The notes: generated by a model from the letters alone, not told the origin. Shown: positions 6,442-14,714, counted from the stretch's first letter. The stretch is DNA of 64,000 bases from Rhizomicrobium electricum (GCF_011762045.1 NZ_JAASQS010000009.1:124001-188000); one strand, 5' to 3'. Numbers and translations: made by a program.

Positions 6442-9150
6442 CTATTGCAGGCGGGTTACCGCCTCTTTCAACCGCGCCGCCAAGGCCTGCGCATCGGCGA
6501 GCTTATCGCGCTGCTCCTGAAGAACGTCCTCGGGAGCGCGCGAAACGAAGTTCTCGTTCGCCAGCTTGGCTTCGAACCGGGCGATTTCGTCGTGCGCTTT
6601 CTTCAGTTCCTTTTCGAGACGCGCGCGCTCCTTGGCAAAGTCGATCACATTGCCGAGTGGCAGCGCGGCGACGGCTTCACCGATCACGAACTGCGCCGAA
6701 CCCGGAGGAATCGCATCCGACGTTCCGGTGGTCGAAAGACGCGCCAAGGTCGACAGGATCGACATGTGAGTGTCGAGGCGATGCTTGGTCTCCGCGCTCG
6801 CATCCTTCAGCACCAAAGCGATCTTGGCCGACGGCGGCACATTCATTTCGGAACGGACCGAACGCACGCCCTGCACCAGTTCGATCACCCAGTTCATTTC
6901 CGCCCGCGCCGCTTCGCTGACCGGCAGCGCCGACAGATCGGGCCATTCCGCTTCGATCAAGAGGCTCTTGCGCGGTGTCAGGTGTTCGACCGTGCGCGCC
7001 CACAGTTCTTCGGTGATGTAAGGCATGAACGGATGCAGCAGCTTCAGAATGGTGTCGCGCACCCAGGCGGCCGTCATGCGCGCTTCCGCCTTGGCGCCCT
7101 CGTCCGTGCCGTTGAGCAACGGCTTGATGAATTCGAGATACCAGTCGCAGAACACGTCCCAGACGAAATGATAGACCGCACCGGCCGCATCGTTGAAGCG
7201 ATAGGCTTCCAGCGCGTCCGTGCACTCGGCCGCCGTCTTGGCGGCTTCCGCCACGATCCATTTGTTGACCGTATGGGTGACCTTGGACGGATCGAAGTCC
7301 TCGCGCGTATCGCAGCCGTTCATCTCGCAGAACCGCGCTGCATTCCACAGCTTGGTCGCGAAGTTACGGTTCACTTCAACGCGTGAGGGACCGATGCGCA
7401 TGTCCTTCGACTGACCGGCAGCAATCGCCACGGTGAAGCGCAGCGCGTCAGCGCCGTATTGGTCGATGAGTTCGAGCGGATCGATAACGTTGCCTTTGGT
7501 CTTCGACATCTTCACGCCCTTTTCGTCGAGGACACGATTGTGGATGTAGACCGTGTGGAACGGCACTTCGTCCATGAAGTGCAGCCCCATCATCATCATG
7601 CGGGCGACCCAGAAGAAGATGATGTCGAAGCCGGTGATGAGAACGTTGGTCGGATAGTAGCGCTTCAGTTCCGGCGTCTGGTCGGGCCAGCCGAGCGTCG
7701 AGAACGGCCAAAGCGCCGAGGAGAACCAGGTGTCGAGCACGTCGGGATCGCGGGTCAGCGAAATCTTCTGCGAGTCACCTCGCCTAATCGTCTCCAGGTG
7801 TTTCCCTTCAGGTGGAACTCCTGAAACTCCATAGTACTTTTCAGCTTGATCAAGAGCTTCGGTTTCGGATTCTGCCACAAATATGTGACCATCCTGTCCG
7901 TACCACACCGGCAACTGATGTCCCCACCAGAGCTGGCGGCTGATGCACCACGGCTGAATGTTCTTCAGCCAGTTATAATAGACGTTGGTCCAGTTCTCCG
8001 GCACGAACTTGGTGCGGCCGTCTTCCACCGCTTTGATGGCCCGCTCGGCCAGCGGCTTCACATTCAGGTACCACTGCTCGGTCAGGTACGGCTCGAGCAC
8101 GACGGTCTTGGTCTTTTCGTCGTGCGGCACGGCGTGAACGATCGGCTCTTTCTTTTCGAAGAAGCCCTGCTCTTCCAGATCCGCCAGCACGACATCACGC
8201 GCCACGAAGCGATCGAGCCCGCGATATTTTTCGGGCACGTTGTCGTTCAGCTTGCCGTCCTTGGTCAGGATATTGATCATCGGCAGGTTGTGGCGCTTGC
8301 CGACTTCGAAGTCGTCGAAATCGTGGGCCGGAGTGATCTTCACCGCGCCGGTGCCCTTCTCCGGGTCGGCATGCTCGTCGGCGATGATCGGGATCAGGCG
8401 GCCGCACAGCGGCAGCTTCACCTGTTTGCCGATCAGGTGCTTGTATTTCGGGTTCTCGGGATGCACCGCGACTGCGGTATCGCCCAGCATGGTTTCGGGA
8501 CGCGTGGTGGCAACGGTAATGAACTCGTCGGTGCCGTCGACCGGATATTTCAGGTACCAGAGGTTTCCCTTCATCTCGATGCTTTCGACTTCGAGATCGG
8601 AAACCGCCGTCTGCAGCCGCGGGTCCCAGTTGACCAGCCGCTTGTCCTTCTTGATCAGGCCCTGGTTATAAAGCGTGACGAACACCTTCAGCACGGCGCG
8701 CGACAGGCCCTCGTCCATGGTGAAACGGGCGCGGTCCCAGTCGGCGGAGGCGCCGAGGCGATGGAGCTGGTCGAGGATGGCACCGCCGGATTCGGCTTTC
8801 CACGCCCAAACGGCTTCGAGGAATTTCTCGCGTCCCATGGCGACACGGCTCTGCTGCTTTTCGGCAAGCTGGCGTTCGACCACGAGCTGGGTGGCGATGC
8901 CGGCATGGTCCATGCCCGGCTGCCACAAGACGTCCTTGCCGCGCATGCGCTGGAAGCGGGTCACCGCGTCCTGCAACGTGTTGTTGAGGGCGTGGCCGAT
9001 ATGCAGCCGGCCGGTAACGTTCGGCGGCGGGATGACGATACAGAACGGGTCGGCATCAGGGCGGCGGCCGCTCCGGAAGGCTCCCGACTGGACCCAGAGC
9101 CGGTAGATCCGGCTTTCGACGTCGTGCGGATTGAAGGTCTTGTCGAGCAT
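6442..9150 (-). CDS. valS: valine--tRNA ligase
   Basis: A 902-residue class I aminoacyl-tRNA synthetase that charges tRNA-Val. HIGH signature is present as LHIGHALNNT near residue 50, KMSKS as VKMSKTKGN, plus the ValRS-typical DVLDTWFSSALWPF and the tRNA-binding C-terminal coiled coil (FAKERARLEKELKKAHDEI). Between them is the large editing domain. ATG 9150 was chosen over an upstream start because GAGGGGAATTTC directly precedes it and homologues begin with MLDKTF-like sequence. A patch at about 7790-7900 is clearly poorer in GC than the rest of the gene. It follows popZ on the same strand; a stem-loop (ATCCGGG/CCCGGAT, 9249-9268) lies in the 129-base gap. Confidence 0.97.
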   Translation of the reverse strand: MLDKTFNPHDVESRIYRLWVQSGAFRSGRRPDADPFCIVIPPPNVTGRLHIGHALNNTLQDAVTRFQRMRGKDVLWQPGMDHAGIATQLVVERQLAEKQQSRVAMGREKFLEAVWAWKAESGGAILDQLHRLGASADWDRARFTMDEGLSRAVLKVFVTLYNQGLIKKDKRLVNWDPRLQTAVSDLEVESIEMKGNLWYLKYPVDGTDEFITVATTRPETMLGDTAVAVHPENPKYKHLIGKQVKLPLCGRLIPIIADEHADPEKGTGAVKITPAHDFDDFEVGKRHNLPMINILTKDGKLNDNVPEKYRGLDRFVARDVVLADLEEQGFFEKKEPIVHAVPHDEKTKTVVLEPYLTEQWYLNVKPLAERAIKAVEDGRTKFVPENWTNVYYNWLKNIQPWCISRQLWWGHQLPVWYGQDGHIFVAESETEALDQAEKYYGVSGVPPEGKHLETIRRGDSQKISLTRDPDVLDTWFSSALWPFSTLGWPDQTPELKRYYPTNVLITGFDIIFFWVARMMMMGLHFMDEVPFHTVYIHNRVLDEKGVKMSKTKGNVIDPLELIDQYGADALRFTVAIAAGQSKDMRIGPSRVEVNRNFATKLWNAARFCEMNGCDTREDFDPSKVTHTVNKWIVAEAAKTAAECTDALEAYRFNDAAGAVYHFVWDVFCDWYLEFIKPLLNGTDEGAKAEARMTAAWVRDTILKLLHPFMPYITEELWARTVEHLTPRKSLLIEAEWPDLSALPVSEAARAEMNWVIELVQGVRSVRSEMNVPPSAKIALVLKDASAETKHRLDTHMSILSTLARLSTTGTSDAIPPGSAQFVIGEAVAALPLGNVIDFAKERARLEKELKKAHDEIARFEAKLANENFVSRAPEDVLQEQRDKLADAQALAARLKEAVTRLQ

Positions 9151-9279
9151 GAAATTCCCCTCTGACGGCTGGGCGGGCCCTGAACGGCCCAAAACGAAAG
9201 TGCCCGGACTGGGTGAAACCAGCCCGGACACCAATCCGTCAAGGGGTTATCCGGGCTGATCCCCGGATTACCCGAAAAA

Positions 9280-9921
9280 TCAGCGCTTTGTACCGCGCGC
9301 CTTGGCGACGCGGGCGACTTCCTCGCGTACCGCGCCTTCCAACAGAGCCGGGAAGTGCTCGTCCATCCATTCGCGGATGATCGGCTTCATCTTTTCCACG
9401 ACGAAGGAGGCGTTGTCGCCGAGCCACTCCTTTGCGACAGGTTCGAAGGCATCGCGGACGGCCTTTTCGAACACCGCCTCGACCGATCCCCCGGACGCTG
9501 CGGCGGGCATGGCACGCGACACAGGCGCGGCGACCTCTTCTTCCGGCTCGTCCAGAGCGGCAAAGGCATCGTCGATCGACTGGCGCGTCTTGTCGGAGAA
9601 GATATCGTTGTTCTGCTGTGCCATCGCCTCGGGTGCAGCCTCTTCTTCGATCGGCTCGAACACCACATCCTGTTCCGGGACGGCCTCCATGGCTGGTTCT
9701 GGTTCCGGTTCGGGCTGCGGCGCCTGCATCGGCTCGTCGACGACCACCTGGGTCAGATCCAGGATGTCGGCCTCGGGCTCCGGCTCGGGAATCGGCTCAG
9801 AAACCGGGGCGGGTTTGGCCTCCGCGGCAGGCTGCTGCTCGGTAGAATCCTCGGAGATGATCTTGCGAATGGAGGCGAGGATTTCCTCCATTGTCGGTTC
9901 GTGCTGAGGACTCGAAACCAT
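9280..9921 (-). CDS. popZ: polar organising protein PopZ (DUF2497 family)
   Basis: A 213-residue protein with the PopZ layout: a short conserved N-terminal helix EPTMEEILASIRKIISED (residues 8-25), a long acidic, proline-rich disordered linker (repeated EPEPEP, about residues 35-100), and a conserved helical C-terminal oligomerisation region from about residue 150 (VFEKAVRDAFEPVAKEWL, then VVEKMKPIIREWMDEHFP). In Caulobacter PopZ forms a polar condensate that anchors the ParB/parS centromere and recruits cell-cycle regulators; the N-terminal helix binds clients. The order tolC-popZ-valS is commonly seen in Alphaproteobacteria. The linker length varies greatly within the family. Confidence 0.88.
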   Translation of the reverse strand: MVSSPQHEPTMEEILASIRKIISEDSTEQQPAAEAKPAPVSEPIPEPEPEADILDLTQVVVDEPMQAPQPEPEPEPAMEAVPEQDVVFEPIEEEAAPEAMAQQNNDIFSDKTRQSIDDAFAALDEPEEEVAAPVSRAMPAAASGGSVEAVFEKAVRDAFEPVAKEWLGDNASFVVEKMKPIIREWMDEHFPALLEGAVREEVARVAKARGTKR

Positions 9922-10032
9922 GCGAAACTCCCGGCCGCCAGACTATTCAGTAAACCCTAGAACAGTTGACCATGGAAGGCAAAGAAGCAGTTAACGTTCA
10001 GCATGATAACTGCGAAATATGTCGGAATGCTT

Positions 10033-11412
10033 TCATTCGCCGAAGCCGACCCAACGAGCCGCGTTGTCCTCGTAATGAGCTAATGGATCGTAAACTGTAA
10101 CCTTCAGCCCCAGATTTTTTGCGGTCAGGAGCCCGGAGGCCGCCAGCACTTGGAATGCAGCCACTGTCGCATCCCGGCGCGACGTCACCACCGCAACTTG
10201 GGCATTGAGCAGCTCCTGCTGCGCGTTGAGCACGTCGAGAATAGTGCGACCGCCGACCCGCTGTTCCTTGCTGACGCCGGTAAAGGCGATCTCGTTTGAC
10301 TTGGCAGTGGCTTCATTGGATTCGATGTTGGCGAGAGCCGCCTGATACGCGTTCCAAGCGGAAGCGACGGTCGAGTGCACCTGCCGGTCGGTGACGGACA
10401 CGTTGAGCTGCGCCTGGGCGCGGAGCTGCTTGGCTTGGCGAACGGCGGCTTGTTCTCCGCCACCCTGATAGATTGGGATGTTCACCTGAAGCTGAGCACC
10501 GACCCCTTGGGTCACCCCTCCACCGCCACCCAACGCCGAGGCGTAGGATTGTTGCGAATACTGGTAGCCGCCCTGAAGATTAACCTCCGGCAGTAATGCC
10601 CCGATCGCTTCATCAACGGCGTAGTCGGCTGCCTTTTCGTATTCCTGGGCCTGGACCAGGGCCGGATTGGCATGGACGGCGCTCTGCTGTGCCGCGTCCT
10701 CGTTCGCCGGAACGGCTGGGGGCGTCGCGGGGCGCTCTTCCAATGTTTCAGCGGGACGGCCGATCACTTGAACGAAAGTCGCCCTGCTGATCGCAAGCTG
10801 ACCTTCCGCAGCCGTCAATGCCGCCTGCGCGCCGGCGAGCCGGGCCTCTGCTTGGGCAACGTCAGTCCGGGTCAGCGAACCAGCCTTGAATTCCAACGCG
10901 GTCGAATCCTTCTGCCGGCGCAAGACATCGACATTGTGATGCCGCAAGTTGACGATCGCCGCGTCGCGCACCACGTCCATATAGGCGGTTGCCGCCGCCA
11001 GAAGAACCGTCTGCTCGGAGGCAACGAGTTCGGCGCGCGCGGCCCGGACATTGGCTTTGGCCTTGCCGATTTCAGCGTAGGTGCGTCCGCCACGGAACAG
11101 TTCCTGCTGCAACCCGACTTGGCCCTGAATTGGATAAGTGACTGAGCGGCCCAGGCCGCCTACCTTCAGGTTATTATAGGAGTAGGTCCCGGTGGCGCTG
11201 ATGCTCGGCCGCCATTTGGCATTCGCCATCGCGACGGTCTCGTCGGTAGCCCGCAAGCTGGCCTGCGCCGCTCCCAATTGAGGGTTGGTTGTGTATGCGA
11301 TGCCCAGAGCTTCCAGCAGTGAGAAGTTGGACGATGCCGCCGGATCGGCATACGCCGTTCCACACAACATCAAGGCGGCCGCAGCCCAGGCCAGGCGGCG
11401 CGAAATTCCCAT
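10033..11412 (-). CDS. tolC: TolC-family outer-membrane efflux/secretion channel
   Basis: A 459-residue exported protein (signal peptide 1-22, ending AYA). It has the two internally duplicated outer-membrane efflux protein domains: long amphipathic helices rich in Ala/Gln (for example ANVRAARAELVASEQ and AYQAALANIESNEATAKSNE) and the family landmark GGRTILDVLNAQQELLNAQ near the C-terminus. TolC trimers form the outer-membrane tunnel of type I secretion systems and RND/ABC/MFS efflux pumps; inner-membrane partners are not encoded nearby. Downstream lies popZ after a 111-base gap. The start ATG is preceded by a GAGGGG-like Shine-Dalgarno sequence (CCGGAGGGGTTAGCT). Confidence 0.92.
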   Translation of the reverse strand: MGISRRLAWAAAALMLCGTAYADPAASSNFSLLEALGIAYTTNPQLGAAQASLRATDETVAMANAKWRPSISATGTYSYNNLKVGGLGRSVTYPIQGQVGLQQELFRGGRTYAEIGKAKANVRAARAELVASEQTVLLAAATAYMDVVRDAAIVNLRHHNVDVLRRQKDSTALEFKAGSLTRTDVAQAEARLAGAQAALTAAEGQLAISRATFVQVIGRPAETLEERPATPPAVPANEDAAQQSAVHANPALVQAQEYEKAADYAVDEAIGALLPEVNLQGGYQYSQQSYASALGGGGGVTQGVGAQLQVNIPIYQGGGEQAAVRQAKQLRAQAQLNVSVTDRQVHSTVASAWNAYQAALANIESNEATAKSNEIAFTGVSKEQRVGGRTILDVLNAQQELLNAQVAVVTSRRDATVAAFQVLAASGLLTAKNLGLKVTVYDPLAHYEDNAARWVGFGE

Positions 11413-11610
11413 AGCTAACCCCTCCGGTTCGAATCACACGAGCCGCCCTATTCCGCGGCTGGTTCTTCGGCTGGCCCCTCGGCCTCGCCCGCACGCATAT
11501 AGGAACCACCTACGGAAGGAGCAACGCCCCGCGACCACACGTGCCAATGTTTCAGCCGCATCCCGGCATGGCGTCCTGCGCAGGCATCTGATATAGGCCG
11601 TTCCCCTTGG

Positions 11611-11684
11611 GGCCACGTGGCGGAGTGGTTACGCAACGGTCTGCAAAACCGTGTACTCCGGTTCAATTCCGGACGTGGCCTCCA
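11611..11684 (+). tRNA. tRNA-Cys (GCA)
   Basis: Full cloverleaf with acceptor stem GGCCACG/CGTGGCC, discriminator U, encoded CCA, T-loop GGTTCAATTCC and anticodon GCA at 11643-11645 in the loop CTGCAAA. Length 74. A TATAGG box lies about 20 bases upstream and could be its -10 element, without a convincing -35. Confidence 0.97.
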
Positions 11685-11750
11685 CTCTACTTTCCTTAAA
11701 AATCAGCTTGTTGCCGGGACACCGATTCGTTCGGTGTTCGCCCGTATAAC

Positions 11751-11863
11751 GCGAATTCAGAAAAATAACCCAACGATCCCAGGCGTTAAGGGTTTGTTAA
11801 CCTTATGGGGGCATCCTCCCCACCGTCTTCCCTTGAAGACACCCCACCATTACCCAACGCCTT
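11751..11863 (+). ncRNA. candidate small RNA or structured tRNA-Cys 3' trailer
   Basis: No reading frame explains this stretch, yet it ends in a textbook intrinsic terminator. Local pairing is visible, such as GTTAA/TTAAC around GGGTTTG (about 11784-11800), and just upstream a stem ACACCGA/TCGGTGT at about 11719-11737. A TATAAC -10-like box is at 11745-11750, but no good -35 accompanies it. Either the tRNA-Cys transcript continues about 180 bases to the terminator, or an independent small RNA starts here. No known RNA family was recognised. Confidence 0.3.
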
Positions 11864-11896
11864 GGGGCCGGGTTCAATCCCGGCCCTTTCTTTTTT
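11864..11896 (+). terminator. strong intrinsic terminator downstream of tRNA-Cys
   Basis: GGGCCGGG (11865-11872), loop TTCAAT, CCCGGCCC (11879-11886), followed by TTTCTTTTTT. Eight uninterrupted GC pairs and a long U tract make this one of the clearest terminators in the window. It points away from any upstream protein gene, so it must serve tRNA-Cys or a small RNA. Confidence 0.85.
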
Positions 11897-11905
11897 GGGT
11901 TTTGG

Positions 11906-12187
11906 TCAGCCCTCATCCTCACTCGATTGTGAAGCGCTGCGCTGCTTACGCCAGCGTCCCCAACCCACTTCCAGACGCCGACGGCCTCGCCGAACGGCCT
12001 TGCTATCGACCGATAGAACCATCAGCCCGAGCGGCAGCATCCAGAAGCCGACCACAGGCAGGAAGCCGACGATTCCCCCTGCCACCAGCCCCGAACCTAG
12101 AAGCACACGGCTCTTCCGGGACCCCGGAAGGGGGATCTTGCGACGGCCGATCCGGACGCTGGCGCGTTTGTCGCGGTTTTTTGTCAT
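11906..12187 (-). CDS. small two-helix membrane protein, conserved in Alphaproteobacteria
   Basis: A 93-residue protein: basic N-terminus (MTKNRDKRASVRIGRR), a helical hairpin of about residues 28-60 (VLLGSGLVAGGIVGFLPVVG, then FWMLPLGLMVLSVD) and a basic cytoplasmic tail (AVRRGRRRLEVGWGRWRK). The central FLPVxGFWMLPLGLxxLSVD pattern is familiar from short uncharacterised proteins in rhizobia and relatives, usually beside tRNA genes. Function is unknown. The start at 12187 is chosen because the upstream extension is low-complexity and covers the tRNA-Asn promoter. It is transcribed away from tRNA-Asn and towards the 11864-11896 terminator. Confidence 0.6.
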   Translation of the reverse strand: MTKNRDKRASVRIGRRKIPLPGSRKSRVLLGSGLVAGGIVGFLPVVGFWMLPLGLMVLSVDSKAVRRGRRRLEVGWGRWRKQRSASQSSEDEG

Positions 12188-12195
12188 CAAGTGGT

Positions 12196-12224
12196 TTGGT
12201 AAGCGGCAACGAGTTTGATATAGG
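12196..12224 (+). promoter_or_regulatory. putative promoter of tRNA-Asn
   Basis: TTGGTA (12196-12201) and TATAGG (12219-12224) are separated by exactly 17 bases. Transcription would start near 12231, about 35 bases before the tRNA. The box lies just upstream of the divergent small membrane-protein gene. Confidence 0.45.
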
Positions 12225-12265
12225 CACGCCCCACGAGATGCGCTAGACAACGCGCCCTCAAGTGT

Positions 12266-12340
12266 TCCCCGGTAGCTCAGCGGTAGAGCAACCGGCTGTT
12301 AACCGGTTGGTCGGCGGTTCGAATCCGTCCCGGGGAGCCA
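12266..12340 (+). tRNA. tRNA-Asn (GTT)
   Basis: Acceptor stem TCCCCGG/CCGGGGA, discriminator G, encoded CCA, D-loop AGCTCAGCGGTAGAGC, T-arm GGTTCGAATCC, anticodon GTT at 12298-12300. Length 75. A small CAGCCCC-TTC-GGGGCTG hairpin at 12370-12386 downstream lacks a U tract and is only a weak terminator candidate. Confidence 0.97.
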
Positions 12341-12486
12341 TTCTTTCTTCCACCGCACTGCCGAATAGCAGCCCCTTCGGGGCTGGACGCATGATTCTGC
12401 GTAAGGGGGTTGTGCGTAGGGCGGCTTGTTTTCGGGGCGGGAGGCGCCGAGCCTTGGTGGCGTTACGTCATCAAAAGGCACCTTCC

Positions 12487-13263
12487 ATGCCCCTCATCCG
12501 CACCGAGATCGCCGATAGCATCGGGACACTCTTCCTCGACCATTACGCCAAGCGCAACGCCTTGAGCCGCGAGCTGGTGGAAGACGTTCACGCGGCCGTG
12601 GACCAGTTCCGCAAAGAGCGCGTGCGGGCCGTCGTGCTGCGATCGGCGACGAACGAAAAGGTGTGGTCGGCGGGGCATGATGTGGACGAGCTGCCGAAAG
12701 CAGGCATCGACCCTCTTCCCTATGGCGATCCGCTGGAGCGGCTGCTCAGGGCCATCAAGACCTATCCGGCGCCGGTGATCGCCATGCTGCATGGATCGGT
12801 CTGGGGCGGCGCCTGCGAGCTGGTGATCGCGTGCGATATCGTCATGGCCGACGAGACCGTCACCTTCGCCATTACTCCGGCCAAACTCGGCGTGCCGTAC
12901 AACGCGGCGGGGTTTCTGAATTTCATCAGCCGCCTCCCCCTTACCGTGGTGAAAGAGATGTTCTTCACCGCCGATCCGATGCCTGCGGAACGGGCGCTCA
13001 GGGTTGGGATCATCAATCACCTGGTGCCCGCGGCCGAGTTGGAGGCACGGACCTACGCCATGGCGCGCACCATCGCCAAGCGCTCGCCGTCGGCGATCTC
13101 GGCCTACAAGGAAGCGATCCGGGTTTTGAGCGAAGCGGTGGCGATCAATCCCGATACCTACGAGTACCTGCACGGGCTCAGGCGCGAGGTCTATTTCGGA
13201 CCCGACTACCGCGAAGGCATCGCGGCGTTCCGGGAAAAGCGCGAGCCGGATTTCGGGAGATAG
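12487..13263 (+). CDS. scpB: methylmalonyl-CoA decarboxylase-like enoyl-CoA hydratase family protein
   Basis: A 258-residue crotonase-fold protein that closely follows E. coli ScpB (YgfG): KVWSAGHDVDELP with the key His, a DPLxYxDPLxxxxRxI-like segment, GSVWGGACELVIACD forming the oxyanion hole, GVPYN with the catalytic Tyr, then GIINHLVPAAELE and a C-terminal EKREPDF. ScpB decarboxylates methylmalonyl-CoA to propionyl-CoA. The lack of the usual hydratase Glu pair and the presence of His/Tyr favour decarboxylase over hydratase, but substrate remains inferred. ATG 12487 follows AAAAGGCACC. No propionyl-CoA transferase or mutase gene lies beside it; its neighbour upstream is tRNA-Asn. Confidence 0.8.
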   Translation: MPLIRTEIADSIGTLFLDHYAKRNALSRELVEDVHAAVDQFRKERVRAVVLRSATNEKVWSAGHDVDELPKAGIDPLPYGDPLERLLRAIKTYPAPVIAMLHGSVWGGACELVIACDIVMADETVTFAITPAKLGVPYNAAGFLNFISRLPLTVVKEMFFTADPMPAERALRVGIINHLVPAAELEARTYAMARTIAKRSPSAISAYKEAIRVLSEAVAINPDTYEYLHGLRREVYFGPDYREGIAAFREKREPDFGR

Positions 13264-13279
13264 TACCCCTGGAAAAGCA

Positions 13280-13307
13280 CAAGGCCCGCGGGGGCACGCG
13301 GGCCTTG
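13280..13307. terminator. bidirectional terminator between convergent genes
   Basis: CAAGGCCCGCG (13280-13290) pairs perfectly with CGCGGGCCTTG (13297-13307) around a six-base loop. It sits in the 57-base gap between the decarboxylase gene and the convergent secreted hypothetical, and can end both transcripts, although U tracts are short. Confidence 0.7.
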
Positions 13308-13320
13308 CGTCTTTACCGGT

Positions 13321-13935
13321 TCAGATACCTTGCCGCGTCGAGGGGGAGGAACTCCGCGGCTGATAGGAGATAGTCTGAATCGGTACCTTCGGACTTGGAG
13401 ACGCCGCCGTTGCTGCCGGCGCCTTGAGTTGCGGCGAAGGGGATCCGCCGCAATTGCCTTCGGTATGGGACACGACTTTCGGCGCGCCGCCGTTCGGCGA
13501 CGCCGTGATCTGTACCGACCGCATGCAATAATTGTTTCCCGACGAGGTCGAGACGAAACGCATGGCGTTGTCGCCGGCGGGTGCGCCGTTGAACGTTGCC
13601 GAATAGAGCGGATCGCGCATCGCGGCTGCCTGCATCTGGCGAGCCTGGATCATCATCGCCGCCATCTGGCGATCCATCAGTGCCTGAACGCGTTCGATTT
13701 CCGCAAACGGCGACTCCGGGCCGAAGCCGGGACCGAAGGCGGTCATCACGAACGGACTGGCCGGACCTTGGACGAAATTTACTTTCGGGGCGACATCGCC
13801 GGTGTAGCGGATATGGGCGGTTCCGCCGTTGGGCATCGCGACGGTCATCTCATGGACCGCGGGCCCTGCCGCGAGAGCCAGCCCCGTCACACCGGCCACA
13901 GCCGCGCCGATCAGAAGTACGGATGCTAGACGCAT
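13321..13935 (-). CDS. secreted hypothetical protein
   Basis: A 204-residue protein, not recognised. Residues 1-25 are a signal peptide (LLIGAAVAGVTGLALAAG). The mature part begins with a short beta-rich segment (VHEMTVAMPNGGTAHIRYTG), then a Met/Gln/Ala-rich helical segment (IERVQALMDRQMAAMMIQAR), a region with two cysteines (NNYCMRSVQI and EGNCGGS), and a low-complexity Pro/Ser/Ala tail. The two cysteines could form a periplasmic disulfide. ATG 13935 places the signal peptide at the start; the longer open frame upstream is probably not translated. Neighbours give no functional clue. Confidence 0.65.
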   Translation of the reverse strand: MRLASVLLIGAAVAGVTGLALAAGPAVHEMTVAMPNGGTAHIRYTGDVAPKVNFVQGPASPFVMTAFGPGFGPESPFAEIERVQALMDRQMAAMMIQARQMQAAAMRDPLYSATFNGAPAGDNAMRFVSTSSGNNYCMRSVQITASPNGGAPKVVSHTEGNCGGSPSPQLKAPAATAASPSPKVPIQTISYQPRSSSPSTRQGI

Positions 13936-14535
13936 GGGGGACTCCGTTGTTGCAGGACTAGAGATAGTCCCCGCAGGTTTCGGCAGTCTGTAGGGCGGCT
14001 GAAAACGGCGTAAGGAACGCCGACAACATAAGTTTTTTTCCGATGTCGCGCTTTCGGCCGGTCTCCGCCTGCTTGTGCTCCATATACCAAAGGCGGAATC
14101 GAGAAATTCCGCCTTCAGCCTCAAGCCCGCCGCCGCCTCCGGAGGCCGTTTTCAGGCGGCGATCGACAGGCGCATTGGTCTCATTCTGCGGAGTGCTCGA
14201 GCAAACCGGCCGCCTTGTGATACGGCCGATGCCGCTATAGCGGGCTTAGACGGACTTACGTATCCTCGCGGGGGTCATGCCTTTGCAGCGCGTGCGGGCG
14301 CGATACTCCTGTATTTGCGCAGATAGTTTAGGCCGAAGCCGAAAGCCGTCCTCCATTGTCAAACACCGCATTTCGATGTGGGTATGCGGTGCCAACAATT
14401 CAAGACGTGAGGAAAACTATTTTGCATCGCTAAATGCGAGACGCAACCGCAATAATTTCCGCAAGATGGACGAATGAAACTCGTCACAATGATGAACGGA
14501 GTTGGTTCACGCGAAGGCGCGGAGAGAGTGCGCGT
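13936..14535. other. non-coding stretch with a strong hairpin
   Basis: No convincing gene was found in these 600 bases. The clearest structure is a ten-base-pair stem, AAGGCGGAAT (14090-14099) with ATTCCGCCTT (14106-14115), not followed by a U tract. The part next to 13935 must carry the promoter of the secreted hypothetical. Short open frames here have poor codon use and no Shine-Dalgarno. Confidence 0.5.
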
Positions 14536-14714
14536 TTTTTTCTGCTCCACGCGGGCGCGACAATCTCTCAATGCGCACTAGAACCTCGGGGGGAAGTGTC
14601 TGCCGTCGCGCGCAGCGCGCAAGACGATCCCCCCTTCCCGCGCTTCGCGCGGACTTCCCCCCACGGTCCTAGTGCCCAGTGTGAAAAGCCTTGCGCCCGT
14701 GGAGGGCAGAAAAG
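14536..14714. repeat. palindromic intergenic repeat element, copy 1
   Basis: The left edge TTTTTCTGCTCCACGCGGGC and right edge CCCGTGGAGGGCAGAAAAG are inverted copies. Inside them CGCACTAGAACC... and GGTCCTAGTGCCC, and then GGGGGGAAGT and ACTTCCCCCC, are also inverted, giving imperfect arms of about 65 bases around a GC-rich centre. A second copy with the same arms but a different centre lies at about 48048-48252. There is no reading frame for a transposase; the layout suggests a MITE-like or REP/BIME-like element. Confidence 0.7.

Noticed and set aside
9249-9268. Possible T-box or leader control of valS
   Set aside because: Only a simple GC hairpin is present between popZ and valS; there is no specifier loop or T-box sequence, and T-boxes are not expected in this group.
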